Source: RYN-133 sp963754285 (GTDB taxonomy: Bacteria; Actinomycetota; Actinomycetes; Mycobacteriales; Jatrophihabitantaceae). Taken from it: a stretch of DNA of 64,000 nucleotides. This document shows positions 25,230 to 34,408 of this stretch, one piece after another; positions within the stretch are counted from its first letter, which is position 1; every line of letters starts with the position of its first letter. The translations under genes and the position numbers were made by a program. The notes beneath the pieces are model-generated. The model made no database searches, had not been told where the DNA came from, and was given only the letters and a program-made list of their open reading frames with translations. The stretch spans positions 1 to 64,000 of the forward strand of contig CAVWFN010000004.1 in the NCBI GenBank assembly GCA_963754285.1. Reading direction: 5' to 3'.

Positions 25230-28200
25230 CGCGCCACGACGAGTTCGATCGGCTCGGTGTAGTGCAGCGAACCCGCCATCGAGACCTTGACGAGCGCCCA
25301 CCAGGTGCCGGTCTCTGCGCCCGGCGGCACGTGCACGGCAAACGGCACCTGCGTCGATTCACCCGCCTCGACCGCGACGCCGGTGTCCCACTCGTCGACG
25401 AGATTCCACGTATGCCACGGACTGATCAGCTGCACCCGTCCGGCGATCGCGGTGCGGGCGCGGTTGGTGATGGTCGCGGTCAGCACCTGCGCGTCGCCTG
25501 GACGCAACACCGGCAGCGCATCGAGCGCGACGTCGAACTCGCGATCGACCGCACCCACAAGCACTCGGGTCACGTCTTCGATCGCGTGGCCGTCGACATC
25601 GATCCGGCTGCGCACCCAATAGATCCCGGGCTGGGCCGAACCGGGATGCACAGTCACCGCCTGCTGCACGAAGTCGCCGGGAGCGAGCGACACCGGGAAG
25701 CTCGCCGGTTCGGCCGACCAGCCACTCGGCACGACGACCTCGACGGTCGTGTCGACCGTTGCGTCGGTGCGTTCGGACGAGACCGTGACTCTCACCTCGA
25801 TCGGGGTGTCGTCGCTCTCCACGACCTGCGGCTCGACGTGGACGCACACCGGCATCGCGCCGATCGGCGCCGGCCCGGTGTTGTCGAGCCAGTACCGCGC
25901 GTAGGTCGGCTGATGCGGGTCTCGCTCGTCGACGAGTGTCGTGTCGGCAGTCGCGCTCGGGACGCCGAGCCGCACGGTCGCGAGCTGCATCGGGCCGAGC
26001 GGGATCGGGCCGTCGAGTGCACCGCGGTGCCGCTCGATCAGGTCGAGCTCGGTGAGCGAGTCTGTCTCGAACGCGGGCGTCAGGGTGCACGACTGCTGTG
26101 CACCGCGCGCCTCGACCAGCCGCACCGTCAGAGCGTCGACGGGTGCCGGCTCGCGGCCTTGCGCGATGGGGTTTCCGGTCGCCTTGACCGCGCTGACGAC
26201 GACATCGCCGTCGACCGCGAGGTACTGACCCGGCTCGGCGACCCCGCCGGCGAGCTGCTGCTGGGACGTGCGCAGCGGGTGGTTCAGCTCGTGCCCGATG
26301 CGCACGAGGTCGTTCGCGCGCCAGTCGCCGCTGCCAGCGACCACTGCGTAGTCGAAGTGGTGCGTCCAGTGCTGTTGTTGGAAGTTCGATCCGTCCGGTG
26401 TCGTGCGCCGTGGGGGATCGATCCACACGCCGGACGGCCAGCCCGTGCACGATCGCAGCACCGCGGTCGTCAGCGTCCCGTCCGTGTCGACATTGAAGCT
26501 CGGCATGCCCGCATTGAGCAGCGCCACGGTGTAGTCGTCGAGAGCAGGCTCGGCGTCGGTCGCCGCGTCGGCTGACTGGGCAACCTCGATCGTCGCGTCG
26601 GCGAGATCGGCGACGAGCGCATCGAGTTCGCCGACGACGATCAACACGGGCAGGTCGCGCGGACCGGACAGGTCGGCGCTCGGCTGCCACACCTCGGTGA
26701 GCGGGCGACGCGCGGGAACCCAGACGCGGGCGCTACCCGATCCGTCGAGTTGCTTGTCGAGTTCGATGCGGTACTGCTCGTCGGACGCGTCGAGCACCTG
26801 CGCGGTGAACGCGTTGTCGCTGGGACCGCCGAAGGCGAACCGCACATCGGGCAGGTTGGAATCGATCGCAAGCTTGCCGTAACGCGACCCCGACCCGACC
26901 GATGTCGTCGCAGTGACGCCTTGACCGGCGAGCGCAGTGGCCAGTGCACGCAAGTCGCCGGCGTTGTCGAGATCGCTCGCAACGAGTTCGGCGATCCCGA
27001 TCGCTCGCTCGATCGGTCGACCGTCCGACGCACTGATGCGAACCCGCGCAGTCGAGGACAGCGCGAACCAGTTCACGGCGGGGTTGTCGAGGGTCCACGG
27101 GTGTTCGGCCACGTCCGTTCCGCGGAACGCGAAGCCGCGGCCCACCACAGCACTGCCCACGTCGCTGATGGGCAGCGCGCCGGGAACGTCGGCGGCCCAG
27201 CTCACGCGCACCAGGTGATCGGCGCCGGTGAAGCCGTCGAGTGTCGTGCGGCAATCGATGCGCTCGCTGCGCTCGCGCAAGGTGATCGTCTGCGTATAGC
27301 TCAGTTCGCCGAGGCGTCCGCGTACGACGAGGCGCTTGCCGATCGGCGAGGTCTCGACGGCGATCGACTCTGCCGGGGTGTCCGACGAGCGGGCGAGCAC
27401 GGTCCCGGTCGGCACGAGGTGCCACGGGCCTTCCTGGTACTCCGGGTGAGCCGGGTACTCCTGTTCGAGAATCAGCTCGTTGCCCAGACCACCCGCGCGA
27501 ACGACTTCGCGGCCGGCACGCTTGTCGACGAGCCGGCGCACCGCGCCGCCGGCAGTGGGATCGACCTCCACGAGATAGCGGTCGGACTCGATGCGCGGTG
27601 CCGCGCTGCCGTCGACGTGCCAGGCGTTGTCATCGGCAACGCAGCGAACCGTCCAGCCCGCGCTGTGGCCGATGCCGGGGACGTCGTCGGCGACGAAACG
27701 CACCGTCGCGCTGGTGATCGCACCGTCGGCGTCGGTGACGGCCTCGTCGACGACGGTCGGTGCCTCGGCACCGCTCGGCGCAATGACCTGCAGACCGCGC
27801 GTCGGGGTGGCGGGCGTGACGTCGACGGCGACCAGATCGCCGCGCGTCCACGCGTTGGGGTTGAACACGGTGATCGCGGACGTGTCCGGGTCGCCGGGCA
27901 GCCGCGCGGCCAGATGATCGAGCGAGGCGCGCAAGACGTGCTGCGCGAGGTCGTGAGCTTCGCGCCACCCGGTGAGCAGATCGAGGTAGACCTGGTCGGA
28001 CTCAGAGCCGGTGATCGCGTCGTGATGCGCGCCGAACACGAGCTGGCGCCAGGCCTTGTCGAGCACCGCGTGCGGATAGCGTGCGCCGTACTGCGTCGCG
28101 ATCGCGGCGAACATCTCGGCATCGACGAGCAGGCTCTCAGCGACACGCTGGGCCTGTTTCGTGTCGATGTAGGACACGTCCTTGCCGGTGTAGAGCGGGT

Positions 28201-29410
28201 TCATGTCGCGCGTCTGCGGTGCGGGTTGCCGTCCGCGCGCGTCGAGTTCGGCCCGCACTGCGGCGAAGAAGTCGCGCGGGATCGCGCACTCGAACCGCGG
28301 CGAGGAGTAGCGCGCGTTCCAGTCGCGCTGGATGTCGGTGGCCCACTTGCTCGGCGGCGTGTAGTCGGTGCCGACGGGCAGCAGTACGTTGCGTGTCGCG
28401 GCCACCCGCTTGAGCAGCACGAACAACTCGTACACCGCGCTCTGCGCCTCGCCGAGCGTCGGTTTCGAGTCGATCTGCCAACCTGCCGAGTAGTGCGCGG
28501 GCATGTAGTGCGTGAGCACGCCCTTGCCGGACGGCGAGATCCACTCGAACTCGGCAGGGAACTGCATCACCGACGGATCGCCCCAGCCGGTCTCCGGGTG
28601 CGGCTGCGACAGCATCGGACCCCATTGGTGATACGGACCGCGCGCCCACGACGACGACGTGAGCCCTGCGTCGGCGGCAAGGCCCGGGAACTGCGGGTCG
28701 TGGCCGAAGACGTCGAGCTGCCACGCAGTGTGCGGATCGCCGCCGAGCACGTCACGCTGGAACCCGATGCCGTGCACGAAGTTGCGGATCGTCGTCTCGG
28801 TGGTGGTCAGGTTCGTGTTCGGCTCGTTGTACGTGCCGCCCATGATCTCGACCCGGCCCTCGGCGAGCAGGCGACGCAGGAACGCGCGCTGTTCCGGACG
28901 GGCGTCCCAGTACGGCTTGAGATAGTCGACCTCCGCAAGCACGAACTTGTAATCGGGATCGCTTCGTGCCGTCTCGAGATGCGCGTCGACCAGCGCGAAA
29001 CCGGTCTGCTGGAAGTCCTGGCGGAACTGCTGCGCCTGACCGGGCAACTCGTCCCACAACGCGGTGTAGGCGGCCTGCGTGTTCCACCACACCGGGTCAT
29101 AGTGGAAGTGCGAGATCATCCACACCGTCCAGCCCGGTTCGGCGATCGTCATCGTGATCGTCTCGACCAGGCCGGCGCCCGCTTCGACGCGTAGCTCGTG
29201 TCGTGACCCGACCGGCGCTCCGACGAGGCCGGTGAGCGCGACCTCGACACGTTCGGCGTCGCACTGCGCGCGACCGACGACCTCGCCCGCGCTGAACACC
29301 TCGATCGTCGCGCGCTCGTCCGGTTCGACGAGCACGACCTCGAGCAGCTGGGCTTCTCCGTGCGCGGTGCGGACGAATCGTTCTGTAGAAACGAGCTCCG
29401 AGATCTGCAT
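25226..29410 (-). CDS. Glycoside hydrolase family 38 alpha-mannosidase
   Basis: The 1394-residue protein is cytoplasmic (no signal peptide). The GH38 catalytic domain starts near residue 95 with zinc ligands in ISHFHYDPVWW (His101, Asp105) and the nucleophile Asp233 in WQLDVFGHDP. The second zinc-site His cluster is in FGAHHDAITGSESDQVY (about 470). Beta-sandwich domains follow, and residues after ~1150 contain two NEW3-like immunoglobulin-type domains ending WALVKVSMAGSLHYTEPIEL. GH38 removes alpha-linked mannose retaining configuration. Together with the ABC sugar importer and the LacI regulator just upstream, it indicates uptake of mannose-containing oligosaccharides and intracellular trimming. 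Confidence 0.93.
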   Translation of the reverse strand: MQISELVSTERFVRTAHGEAQLLEVVLVEPDERATIEVFSAGEVVGRAQCDAERVEVALTGLVGAPVGSRHELRVEAGAGLVETITMTIAEPGWTVWMISHFHYDPVWWNTQAAYTALWDELPGQAQQFRQDFQQTGFALVDAHLETARSDPDYKFVLAEVDYLKPYWDARPEQRAFLRRLLAEGRVEIMGGTYNEPNTNLTTTETTIRNFVHGIGFQRDVLGGDPHTAWQLDVFGHDPQFPGLAADAGLTSSSWARGPYHQWGPMLSQPHPETGWGDPSVMQFPAEFEWISPSGKGVLTHYMPAHYSAGWQIDSKPTLGEAQSAVYELFVLLKRVAATRNVLLPVGTDYTPPSKWATDIQRDWNARYSSPRFECAIPRDFFAAVRAELDARGRQPAPQTRDMNPLYTGKDVSYIDTKQAQRVAESLLVDAEMFAAIATQYGARYPHAVLDKAWRQLVFGAHHDAITGSESDQVYLDLLTGWREAHDLAQHVLRASLDHLAARLPGDPDTSAITVFNPNAWTRGDLVAVDVTPATPTRGLQVIAPSGAEAPTVVDEAVTDADGAITSATVRFVADDVPGIGHSAGWTVRCVADDNAWHVDGSAAPRIESDRYLVEVDPTAGGAVRRLVDKRAGREVVRAGGLGNELILEQEYPAHPEYQEGPWHLVPTGTVLARSSDTPAESIAVETSPIGKRLVVRGRLGELSYTQTITLRERSERIDCRTTLDGFTGADHLVRVSWAADVPGALPISDVGSAVVGRGFAFRGTDVAEHPWTLDNPAVNWFALSSTARVRISASDGRPIERAIGIAELVASDLDNAGDLRALATALAGQGVTATTSVGSGSRYGKLAIDSNLPDVRFAFGGPSDNAFTAQVLDASDEQYRIELDKQLDGSGSARVWVPARRPLTEVWQPSADLSGPRDLPVLIVVGELDALVADLADATIEVAQSADAATDAEPALDDYTVALLNAGMPSFNVDTDGTLTTAVLRSCTGWPSGVWIDPPRRTTPDGSNFQQQHWTHHFDYAVVAGSGDWRANDLVRIGHELNHPLRTSQQQLAGGVAEPGQYLAVDGDVVVSAVKATGNPIAQGREPAPVDALTVRLVEARGAQQSCTLTPAFETDSLTELDLIERHRGALDGPIPLGPMQLATVRLGVPSATADTTLVDERDPHQPTYARYWLDNTGPAPIGAMPVCVHVEPQVVESDDTPIEVRVTVSSERTDATVDTTVEVVVPSGWSAEPASFPVSLAPGDFVQQAVTVHPGSAQPGIYWVRSRIDVDGHAIEDVTRVLVGAVDREFDVALDALPVLRPGDAQVLTATITNRARTAIAGRVQLISPWHTWNLVDEWDTGVAVEAGESTQVPFAVHVPPGAETGTWWALVKVSMAGSLHYTEPIELVVAR

Positions 29411-29419
29411 CGAAGTAGG

Positions 29420-30298
29420 TCAGCCTTTCACGCCACCGGCGAAGTTGAATGCGCCGCCGAGGTACTTCGACAAGACGCCGTAGAGGAACACGATCGGCAG
29501 GGTGTACAGGACGGAGAAGGCAGCGAGCTGCCCGTATGCGACCTGACCATAGGACGAGAAGAACGTATAGATGGTCACCGACAGCGGCTGCTTGCTCGGA
29601 TCGAGCAACAGGATGAACGGGATGAAGAAGTCGCCCCACTGCGTGACGAACACGAAGATGCTGACGACGGCGACGCCCGGTGCCATCAGCGGCAACACGA
29701 TGTGCCGCAGTGCCTGGAACCAGCCCGCACCGTCGGTCCAGGCCGCCTCTTCGAGAGTGACCGGCACGCCGTCCATGAAGTTCTTCATCATCCATACCGC
29801 GAACGGCATCGACGTCGCCGACATGAAGAACACCGTCGGGCCGATCTGGTCGGTCAGGTTGAAGTGCGCGAACATCGAGTAGACCGGCACCATGATCGCT
29901 GTGATCGGAAGACCGGTCGAGAACACGATCGTGTAGAGGAACGTACGGCCGAACCGCAACCTGTACCGCGAGAGCGGATACGCCGCCAGGGCAGCACAGA
30001 TGACCGTGATGATCGTGGTGCCACCCGAGAGCACGACCGAGTTCCGCAGCGGGATCCAGAACGTCGTCGGGTTCAGCACATCGCTGTAGTTGCTGAAGGT
30101 CCAACCGCCGCCCAGCGGCACGGTCAGGCCCGGGTCGCGGTGCAGGGAACCGAGGACGAGCCACAGCATCGGCGCGATGAACACCAGGACGATGACGGCG
30201 AGCACCAAGCGCGCTGTGACTCGCGTGACCTTCACCCGTGGCGAGGTCATCGACCATCGGCTGCGGGTGCGCGGCAGTTGGGCAGTCGCTGCACTCAT
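29420..30298 (-). CDS. ABC sugar transporter permease, MalG-like
   Basis: The 292-residue permease has six predicted helices and the ABC-binding EAA loop EEAAWTDGAGWFQALRHIVL followed by PLMAP, typical of the MalG/CUT1 subfamily. The ATG at 30298 is used; it overlaps the stop of the first permease (ATGA). No ATPase gene is in the operon, so a shared MsiK-type ATPase encoded elsewhere probably energises it, a known arrangement in actinobacteria (inference). Confidence 0.93.
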   Translation of the reverse strand: MSAATAQLPRTRSRWSMTSPRVKVTRVTARLVLAVIVLVFIAPMLWLVLGSLHRDPGLTVPLGGGWTFSNYSDVLNPTTFWIPLRNSVVLSGGTTIITVICAALAAYPLSRYRLRFGRTFLYTIVFSTGLPITAIMVPVYSMFAHFNLTDQIGPTVFFMSATSMPFAVWMMKNFMDGVPVTLEEAAWTDGAGWFQALRHIVLPLMAPGVAVVSIFVFVTQWGDFFIPFILLLDPSKQPLSVTIYTFFSSYGQVAYGQLAAFSVLYTLPIVFLYGVLSKYLGGAFNFAGGVKG

Positions 30299-31221
30299 CG
30301 CTCGTCCACCCTCACGAAGCTCATGTAGATCAACGAGAAGACAGCGCCGATCACGAGCAGCACCAAGGCCATCGCCGTTCCGTAACCGAGGTTGTAGAAC
30401 TTGAACGCCTGCTCGTACATGTAGACGGGTGTGGTCGAACTCTTGTTTCCCGGTCCGCCGTTGGTGAGGACGTAGATGGTGGTGAAGACCGCAAGGGTCT
30501 GCAGCGTGATCAGCATGAGGTTGGTGACGATCGAGCGACGGATCATCGGCAGCGTCACGTACCAGAGTCGACGAAGGCCTCCTGCGCCATCGATCGAGGC
30601 TGCTTCCTCGACGTCGGGCGGGATGTCGGACAACGCCGCTGAGTAGACCATCATCGAGAACGCGGTGCCGCGCCACACGTTCGCGAGGATGACGGCGAAC
30701 ATCGGCGCGGTGTAGAGCCAGTTCTGGGTCGCGCCGACCGCTTTGAGCCAGTGGTTGAGCGAGCCGTCCGGGTTGAGGTAGGCGTACCAGCAGAACGCGG
30801 CAACGATCTCCGGCATCACCCAGGCGCCGACGATGACGAGCGAGACCGTTGATTGCACGACGCGATTGCGCCCGCGCAGCAACAGTGCGATCAGCAGGCC
30901 CAAGGTGTTCTGTCCGATCACGGCCGAGCCGACCACGAAGATCACGGTCAGGAGCAGCGACTGGATGAACGTCGGGTCGTGCCACATCCGCCGGAAATTG
31001 TCGAGGCCGACGAACTGGGGGTTCGACGCTCCGACCCCGGACAGCGACTGGTCGGTGAACGCGATGTAGAAGCTCCAGATCACCGGCCCGGCGAAGAAGA
31101 GCAGCAGCAACACGATCGCCGGCGCGAGCGGCAGGATCTTGCGTGCGCGGGACGGGCCGAGCCGACTCCGCTCAGGCTTGTGCGCGGGCGGAGCCGGCGG
31201 CGCCTTTGTCAGGGCGACCAT
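30295..31221 (-). CDS. ABC sugar transporter permease, MalF-like
   Basis: The 308-residue permease has six helices, with an N-terminal cytoplasmic Pro/Lys-rich tail (MVALTKAPPAPPAHKPERSR). It has the EAA motif EEAASIDGAGGLRRLWYVTL followed by PMIRR and CUT1-type features (SFYIAFTDQSL). It pairs with the MalG-like permease and follows the binding-protein gene by 6 bp. Confidence 0.93.
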   Translation of the reverse strand: MVALTKAPPAPPAHKPERSRLGPSRARKILPLAPAIVLLLLFFAGPVIWSFYIAFTDQSLSGVGASNPQFVGLDNFRRMWHDPTFIQSLLLTVIFVVGSAVIGQNTLGLLIALLLRGRNRVVQSTVSLVIVGAWVMPEIVAAFCWYAYLNPDGSLNHWLKAVGATQNWLYTAPMFAVILANVWRGTAFSMMVYSAALSDIPPDVEEAASIDGAGGLRRLWYVTLPMIRRSIVTNLMLITLQTLAVFTTIYVLTNGGPGNKSSTTPVYMYEQAFKFYNLGYGTAMALVLLVIGAVFSLIYMSFVRVDER

Positions 31222-31227
31222 GACGTT

Positions 31228-32580
31228 CTACTTCGTGGTCGTCGAGCCGTCGCCGACCTCACTCTTGACGTTCTCGGCGAACTGGCTCAGCGCGTCGCCG
31301 ACCGACGACTGGTTGGTCATGACCGCCTCCATCGCCGTTTGGATCGCGTCGGACACCTTCGGGTACTGCGCGTAGGCGGGACGGAAGTGCGTGTACTGCA
31401 CCAGCCCGGTGAAGAACGGCGTGAACGGGTCGTTCGACTTGTACGCAGGTGCATCGGCGACGTCGGTGCGCTCGGCGATCTGGCTCGCGGCGTTGTCGTA
31501 GAACAGCGAGTTCTGCTGGTTCAGCGACGTCGTGATGAAGTTGAAGGCAGCTTGCGGATTCTTCGCGTGCGCGCCCACTGAGAGCAGCCATCCGCCGGAC
31601 ATGCTCGTGTAGCCGGGCGCCTGGCCGGTCTCGGTCGGCATCTTGGCGGTGCCGAGCACCTGGCTGTACTGCGGCCACGGCTTCTCGCCCGTCTTCTTCC
31701 AGTTGCCGGTCTGCCACGAGCCGTCGAGATCGATCGCGATCTTGCCCTGCGGGATCAACTGCGTCGACACCTTCGTCCCCCACTGCGTGTCGAGCTCTTG
31801 TTGCGGCGACGGCCCGAGTCCCTCGCTGAAGATCGTGTGCAGGAAGTTGAACGAGTCGGTCAGGCCCTTGCTCGACACGACCCACTTCTTGGTGGACGGG
31901 TCGTAGAGCGTGCTCCCGGTGCCGTAGAGAAGCATCTCGAGGCCCTGCATCGTCGCGCCCTCGCCGGCCGACTTGGCAGAGTAGATCTGGAACGGGATCA
32001 CGCCCGGAACCTTTTGCTTGATGGTGCGTGCGGCACTGAGGATGTCGTTCCAGCTCTTCGGCTGCCAGTTCGTCGGCAGTCCGGCCTTCGCGAAGATCTG
32101 CTTGTTGTAGTAGAGGCCGCGAGTGTCGGTGCCCATGGGAACGCCGTAGGTCTTGCCGTCCTGGCCCTTGCCGGCGCCCTTGGACGACGGAGTGAACTTC
32201 GACCAGTCGGACCACTTGCTCAGGTACTTGTCGATGGGCAGCAGGTAGCCGGCGCTGATGTCGGAGTTGACCAGGAACGTGTCCTCGTAGAGCACATCCG
32301 GCGCGGTCGACGCCGAGCGGTTCATCAGGTCGAGCTTCGTGTAGTAGTCGTTCTCGTCAGCCTGGATCGGCTCGAGCTTGACCGTCATCTTCGGGTTGGC
32401 CTTTTCGTACTCGGCCTTGACCTTCTTCATGAGCTGATCCATCTGCGTGAAACTGCCGAAGTTCTCGTACGCGACAGTGATCGTGTCCGGCGAACCGGAT
32501 CCACTGCTGGAACAGGCAGAAAGCGCTCCGCTGGTCAGCAGGGCGACAGTGATCATGGCGAACAACCCGCGGCGTCTCAT
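31228..32580 (-). CDS. ABC sugar transporter substrate-binding lipoprotein
   Basis: The 450-residue protein has a lipoprotein signal peptide with lipobox LSAC (residues ~19-22: SGALSACSSSG), then a family-1 extracellular solute-binding fold (ITVAYENFGSFTQMDQLMKK; YYNKQIFAKAGLPTNWQPKS). It delivers a sugar, probably a mannoside given the GH38 gene, to the two permeases downstream. The promoter region holds the LacI operator candidate at 32617-32636. Confidence 0.93.
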   Translation of the reverse strand: MRRRGLFAMITVALLTSGALSACSSSGSGSPDTITVAYENFGSFTQMDQLMKKVKAEYEKANPKMTVKLEPIQADENDYYTKLDLMNRSASTAPDVLYEDTFLVNSDISAGYLLPIDKYLSKWSDWSKFTPSSKGAGKGQDGKTYGVPMGTDTRGLYYNKQIFAKAGLPTNWQPKSWNDILSAARTIKQKVPGVIPFQIYSAKSAGEGATMQGLEMLLYGTGSTLYDPSTKKWVVSSKGLTDSFNFLHTIFSEGLGPSPQQELDTQWGTKVSTQLIPQGKIAIDLDGSWQTGNWKKTGEKPWPQYSQVLGTAKMPTETGQAPGYTSMSGGWLLSVGAHAKNPQAAFNFITTSLNQQNSLFYDNAASQIAERTDVADAPAYKSNDPFTPFFTGLVQYTHFRPAYAQYPKVSDAIQTAMEAVMTNQSSVGDALSQFAENVKSEVGDGSTTTK

Positions 32581-32616
32581 GGCAGAACCTCCGGCAATCT
32601 GACTCCGGTTTTGGCA

Positions 32617-32636
32617 ACGTATCCATTTGGAAACGT
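32617..32636. promoter_or_regulatory. LacI-family operator candidate
   Basis: ACGTATCC-ATTT-GGAAACGT is an imperfect palindrome (7 of 8 arm positions match) between the divergent SBP and LacI-type regulator genes. Its half-site GGAAACG resembles the TGGAAACG..CGTTTCCA operators of actinobacterial LacI-type sugar regulators. A nearby TTGGCAACG at 32611-32619 may be an additional half-site. Confidence 0.5.
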
Positions 32637-32709
32637 AACCAACGACACAGGCGCTGGTCAACGATTTGTCGCAAATATTCAGTTCGTTCGATATTGCGTG
32701 ATCACTACG

Positions 32710-33750
32710 ATGACGGCAGGAAAGGTGGTCTCAACGGTGGTTGCGGCGAGGGAACCCACCATGCGCGACGTTGCCGTCCGCGCCGGAGTCGGTGTCGGCA
32801 CGGTGTCGCGCGTGGTCAACGGTGGCGTGTCCGTACGGCCGGCCACAGCCGAGCGAGTGCAGCGCGCCATCGAAGAGCTCGGGTTCCATCGCAACGATGT
32901 CGCGCGAGCACTGCGACCGGGCATGACATCGACAACGATCGCGCTGGTGCTGGGCGACCTCACGAACCCGTTCTATGCAGCGATCGCCCGCAGCGCTCTC
33001 GATGTCGCCCGCGCTGCCGGCTACGCGGTCATGGTCAGCTCCGTCGACGAGGACGTGGCCGCCGAGCAAAGTGCGGTCCGCGAACTGTTCTCGCGCGGTA
33101 TCGCCGGCATGATGCTGGTGCCGGTGCGCCGTGACAACGGGTTCCTGCAACGTGCCCATCGATCCGAGACGCCGATCGTGCTCATCGATCGGCCCGCGCA
33201 CGGCGTCGAGACCGATGCGGTGCTCGTCGACAACGACAAGGGCGGCTACATGGCCACCCGTCATCTGATCGACCACGGCCACAAGCGAATCGCGATGCTC
33301 ATTGCGCCCTCGTACTACACGACGGGGCAACGCACGAACGGCTACCGGCGCGCCATGCGCGGTGCCGGCCTGCAGATGGATCCCGAGCTCATCGTGCAGC
33401 TCGACCACGGCACCGTTGCGGACGCGGAAGCCGTCACGCGCGAGCTGATGGCTCGACGCCGACCGCCAACAGCGATCTTCGCGTCGACCAACTTCTTGTG
33501 CGAGGGCGCGCTGCGAGCGCTCGCCGACATCGACCGTCGAGTGGCCGTCGTCGGGTTCGACGACTTCCGCCTGGCCGATCTGCTCCCAACGCCCGCAACG
33601 GTGGTCACTGCCGACGCATCCGAGCTCGGGCGCCGTGCGACGACGCTGCTGCTCGAACGCATTGCAGGCAACCGGCAACCCGCGCGCCGCGACGTGCTGC
33701 CCGTGCACCTGATCGCGCGCGGCTCGGGCGAGATCCGGCCGCGACCGTAG
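32710..33750 (+). CDS. LacI family transcriptional regulator of the mannoside unit
   Basis: The 346-residue protein has an N-terminal LacI helix-turn-helix (MRDVAVRAGVGVGTVSRVVN followed by RNDVARAL) and a periplasmic-binding-protein-like sensor domain (IALVLGDLTNPFYAAIARSA, VDNDKGGYMATRHLIDHGHK, VGFDDFRLADLLPTPATVV). It is divergent from the ABC-GH38 operon, which it most likely represses. ATG 32710 is chosen; GTG 32728 or ATG 32761 are alternatives. Confidence 0.9.
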   Translation: MTAGKVVSTVVAAREPTMRDVAVRAGVGVGTVSRVVNGGVSVRPATAERVQRAIEELGFHRNDVARALRPGMTSTTIALVLGDLTNPFYAAIARSALDVARAAGYAVMVSSVDEDVAAEQSAVRELFSRGIAGMMLVPVRRDNGFLQRAHRSETPIVLIDRPAHGVETDAVLVDNDKGGYMATRHLIDHGHKRIAMLIAPSYYTTGQRTNGYRRAMRGAGLQMDPELIVQLDHGTVADAEAVTRELMARRRPPTAIFASTNFLCEGALRALADIDRRVAVVGFDDFRLADLLPTPATVVTADASELGRRATTLLLERIAGNRQPARRDVLPVHLIARGSGEIRPRP

Positions 33751-33759
33751 GCTGATCGC

Positions 33760-34398
33760 GTGATCTCGACAACCCATCTGCTCGCGTTCGTGCTGGCGTG
33801 CGTCGTGCTCGTGGTGATCCCCGGACCGAGCGTGCTGTTCGTCGTGAGCCGCACGCTGGTCATGGGACGGCGCGGCGGAATGACGACCGTCGTGGGCAAC
33901 TCTCTCGGCGGGGCCGTCCAGGTCGTGCTGGTCGCCGTCGGCGTCGGAACGCTCGTCGAGCGATCGGTTGCCGCGTTCACCGTGCTGAAGCTCATCGGCG
34001 CTGCGTATCTCGTATTCCTGGGCGTGCAGGCGTTCCGGCACAGGCGCGAATTGCCCGGCGCGTTCACTGCGGCAGCCCGTCCGAAGTCGACCGCGCGCGT
34101 GCTTCGCGAGGGCTTCGTGGTGGGCGCGACCAATCCGAAGGGCACGGTGTTCTTCGTCGCCGTGCTGCCGCAGTTCGTCGACCGCACCGAAGGCGCGGTC
34201 CCACTGCAACTGCTCCTGCTCGGCCTCATCTTCCTGATCGTCGGACTGATCAACGACACCGCCTGGTCGTTCGGTGCCGGTGCGGCGAGGTCGTGGTTCG
34301 AGCGCTCGCCGCACCGGCTCGAACGAATCGGCGGCATCGGTGGGGTGACGATGATCGGCGTGGGCGTCGGGCTCGCGTTCACCGGCCGTCCCGACTAG
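33760..34398 (+). CDS. LysE family amino-acid exporter
   Basis: The 212-residue membrane protein has about six helices and the family signature VIPGPSVLFVVSRTLVMGRR near the N-terminus, plus FVVGATNPKGTVFFVAVLPQ. It is a RhtB/LysE-type exporter, substrate unknown. It starts with GTG, 9 bp after the LacI gene, so it may be co-transcribed with it. It is convergent with the next aldo/keto reductase. Confidence 0.92.
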   Translation: MISTTHLLAFVLACVVLVVIPGPSVLFVVSRTLVMGRRGGMTTVVGNSLGGAVQVVLVAVGVGTLVERSVAAFTVLKLIGAAYLVFLGVQAFRHRRELPGAFTAAARPKSTARVLREGFVVGATNPKGTVFFVAVLPQFVDRTEGAVPLQLLLLGLIFLIVGLINDTAWSFGAGAARSWFERSPHRLERIGGIGGVTMIGVGVGLAFTGRPD

Positions 34399-34408
34399 GC
34401 GAAGCTGA

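Noticed and set aside
25359..26690. 443-residue open frame inside GH38 in the same direction
   Set aside because: Arg-rich shadow frame with no motif; the GH38 frame is well supported.
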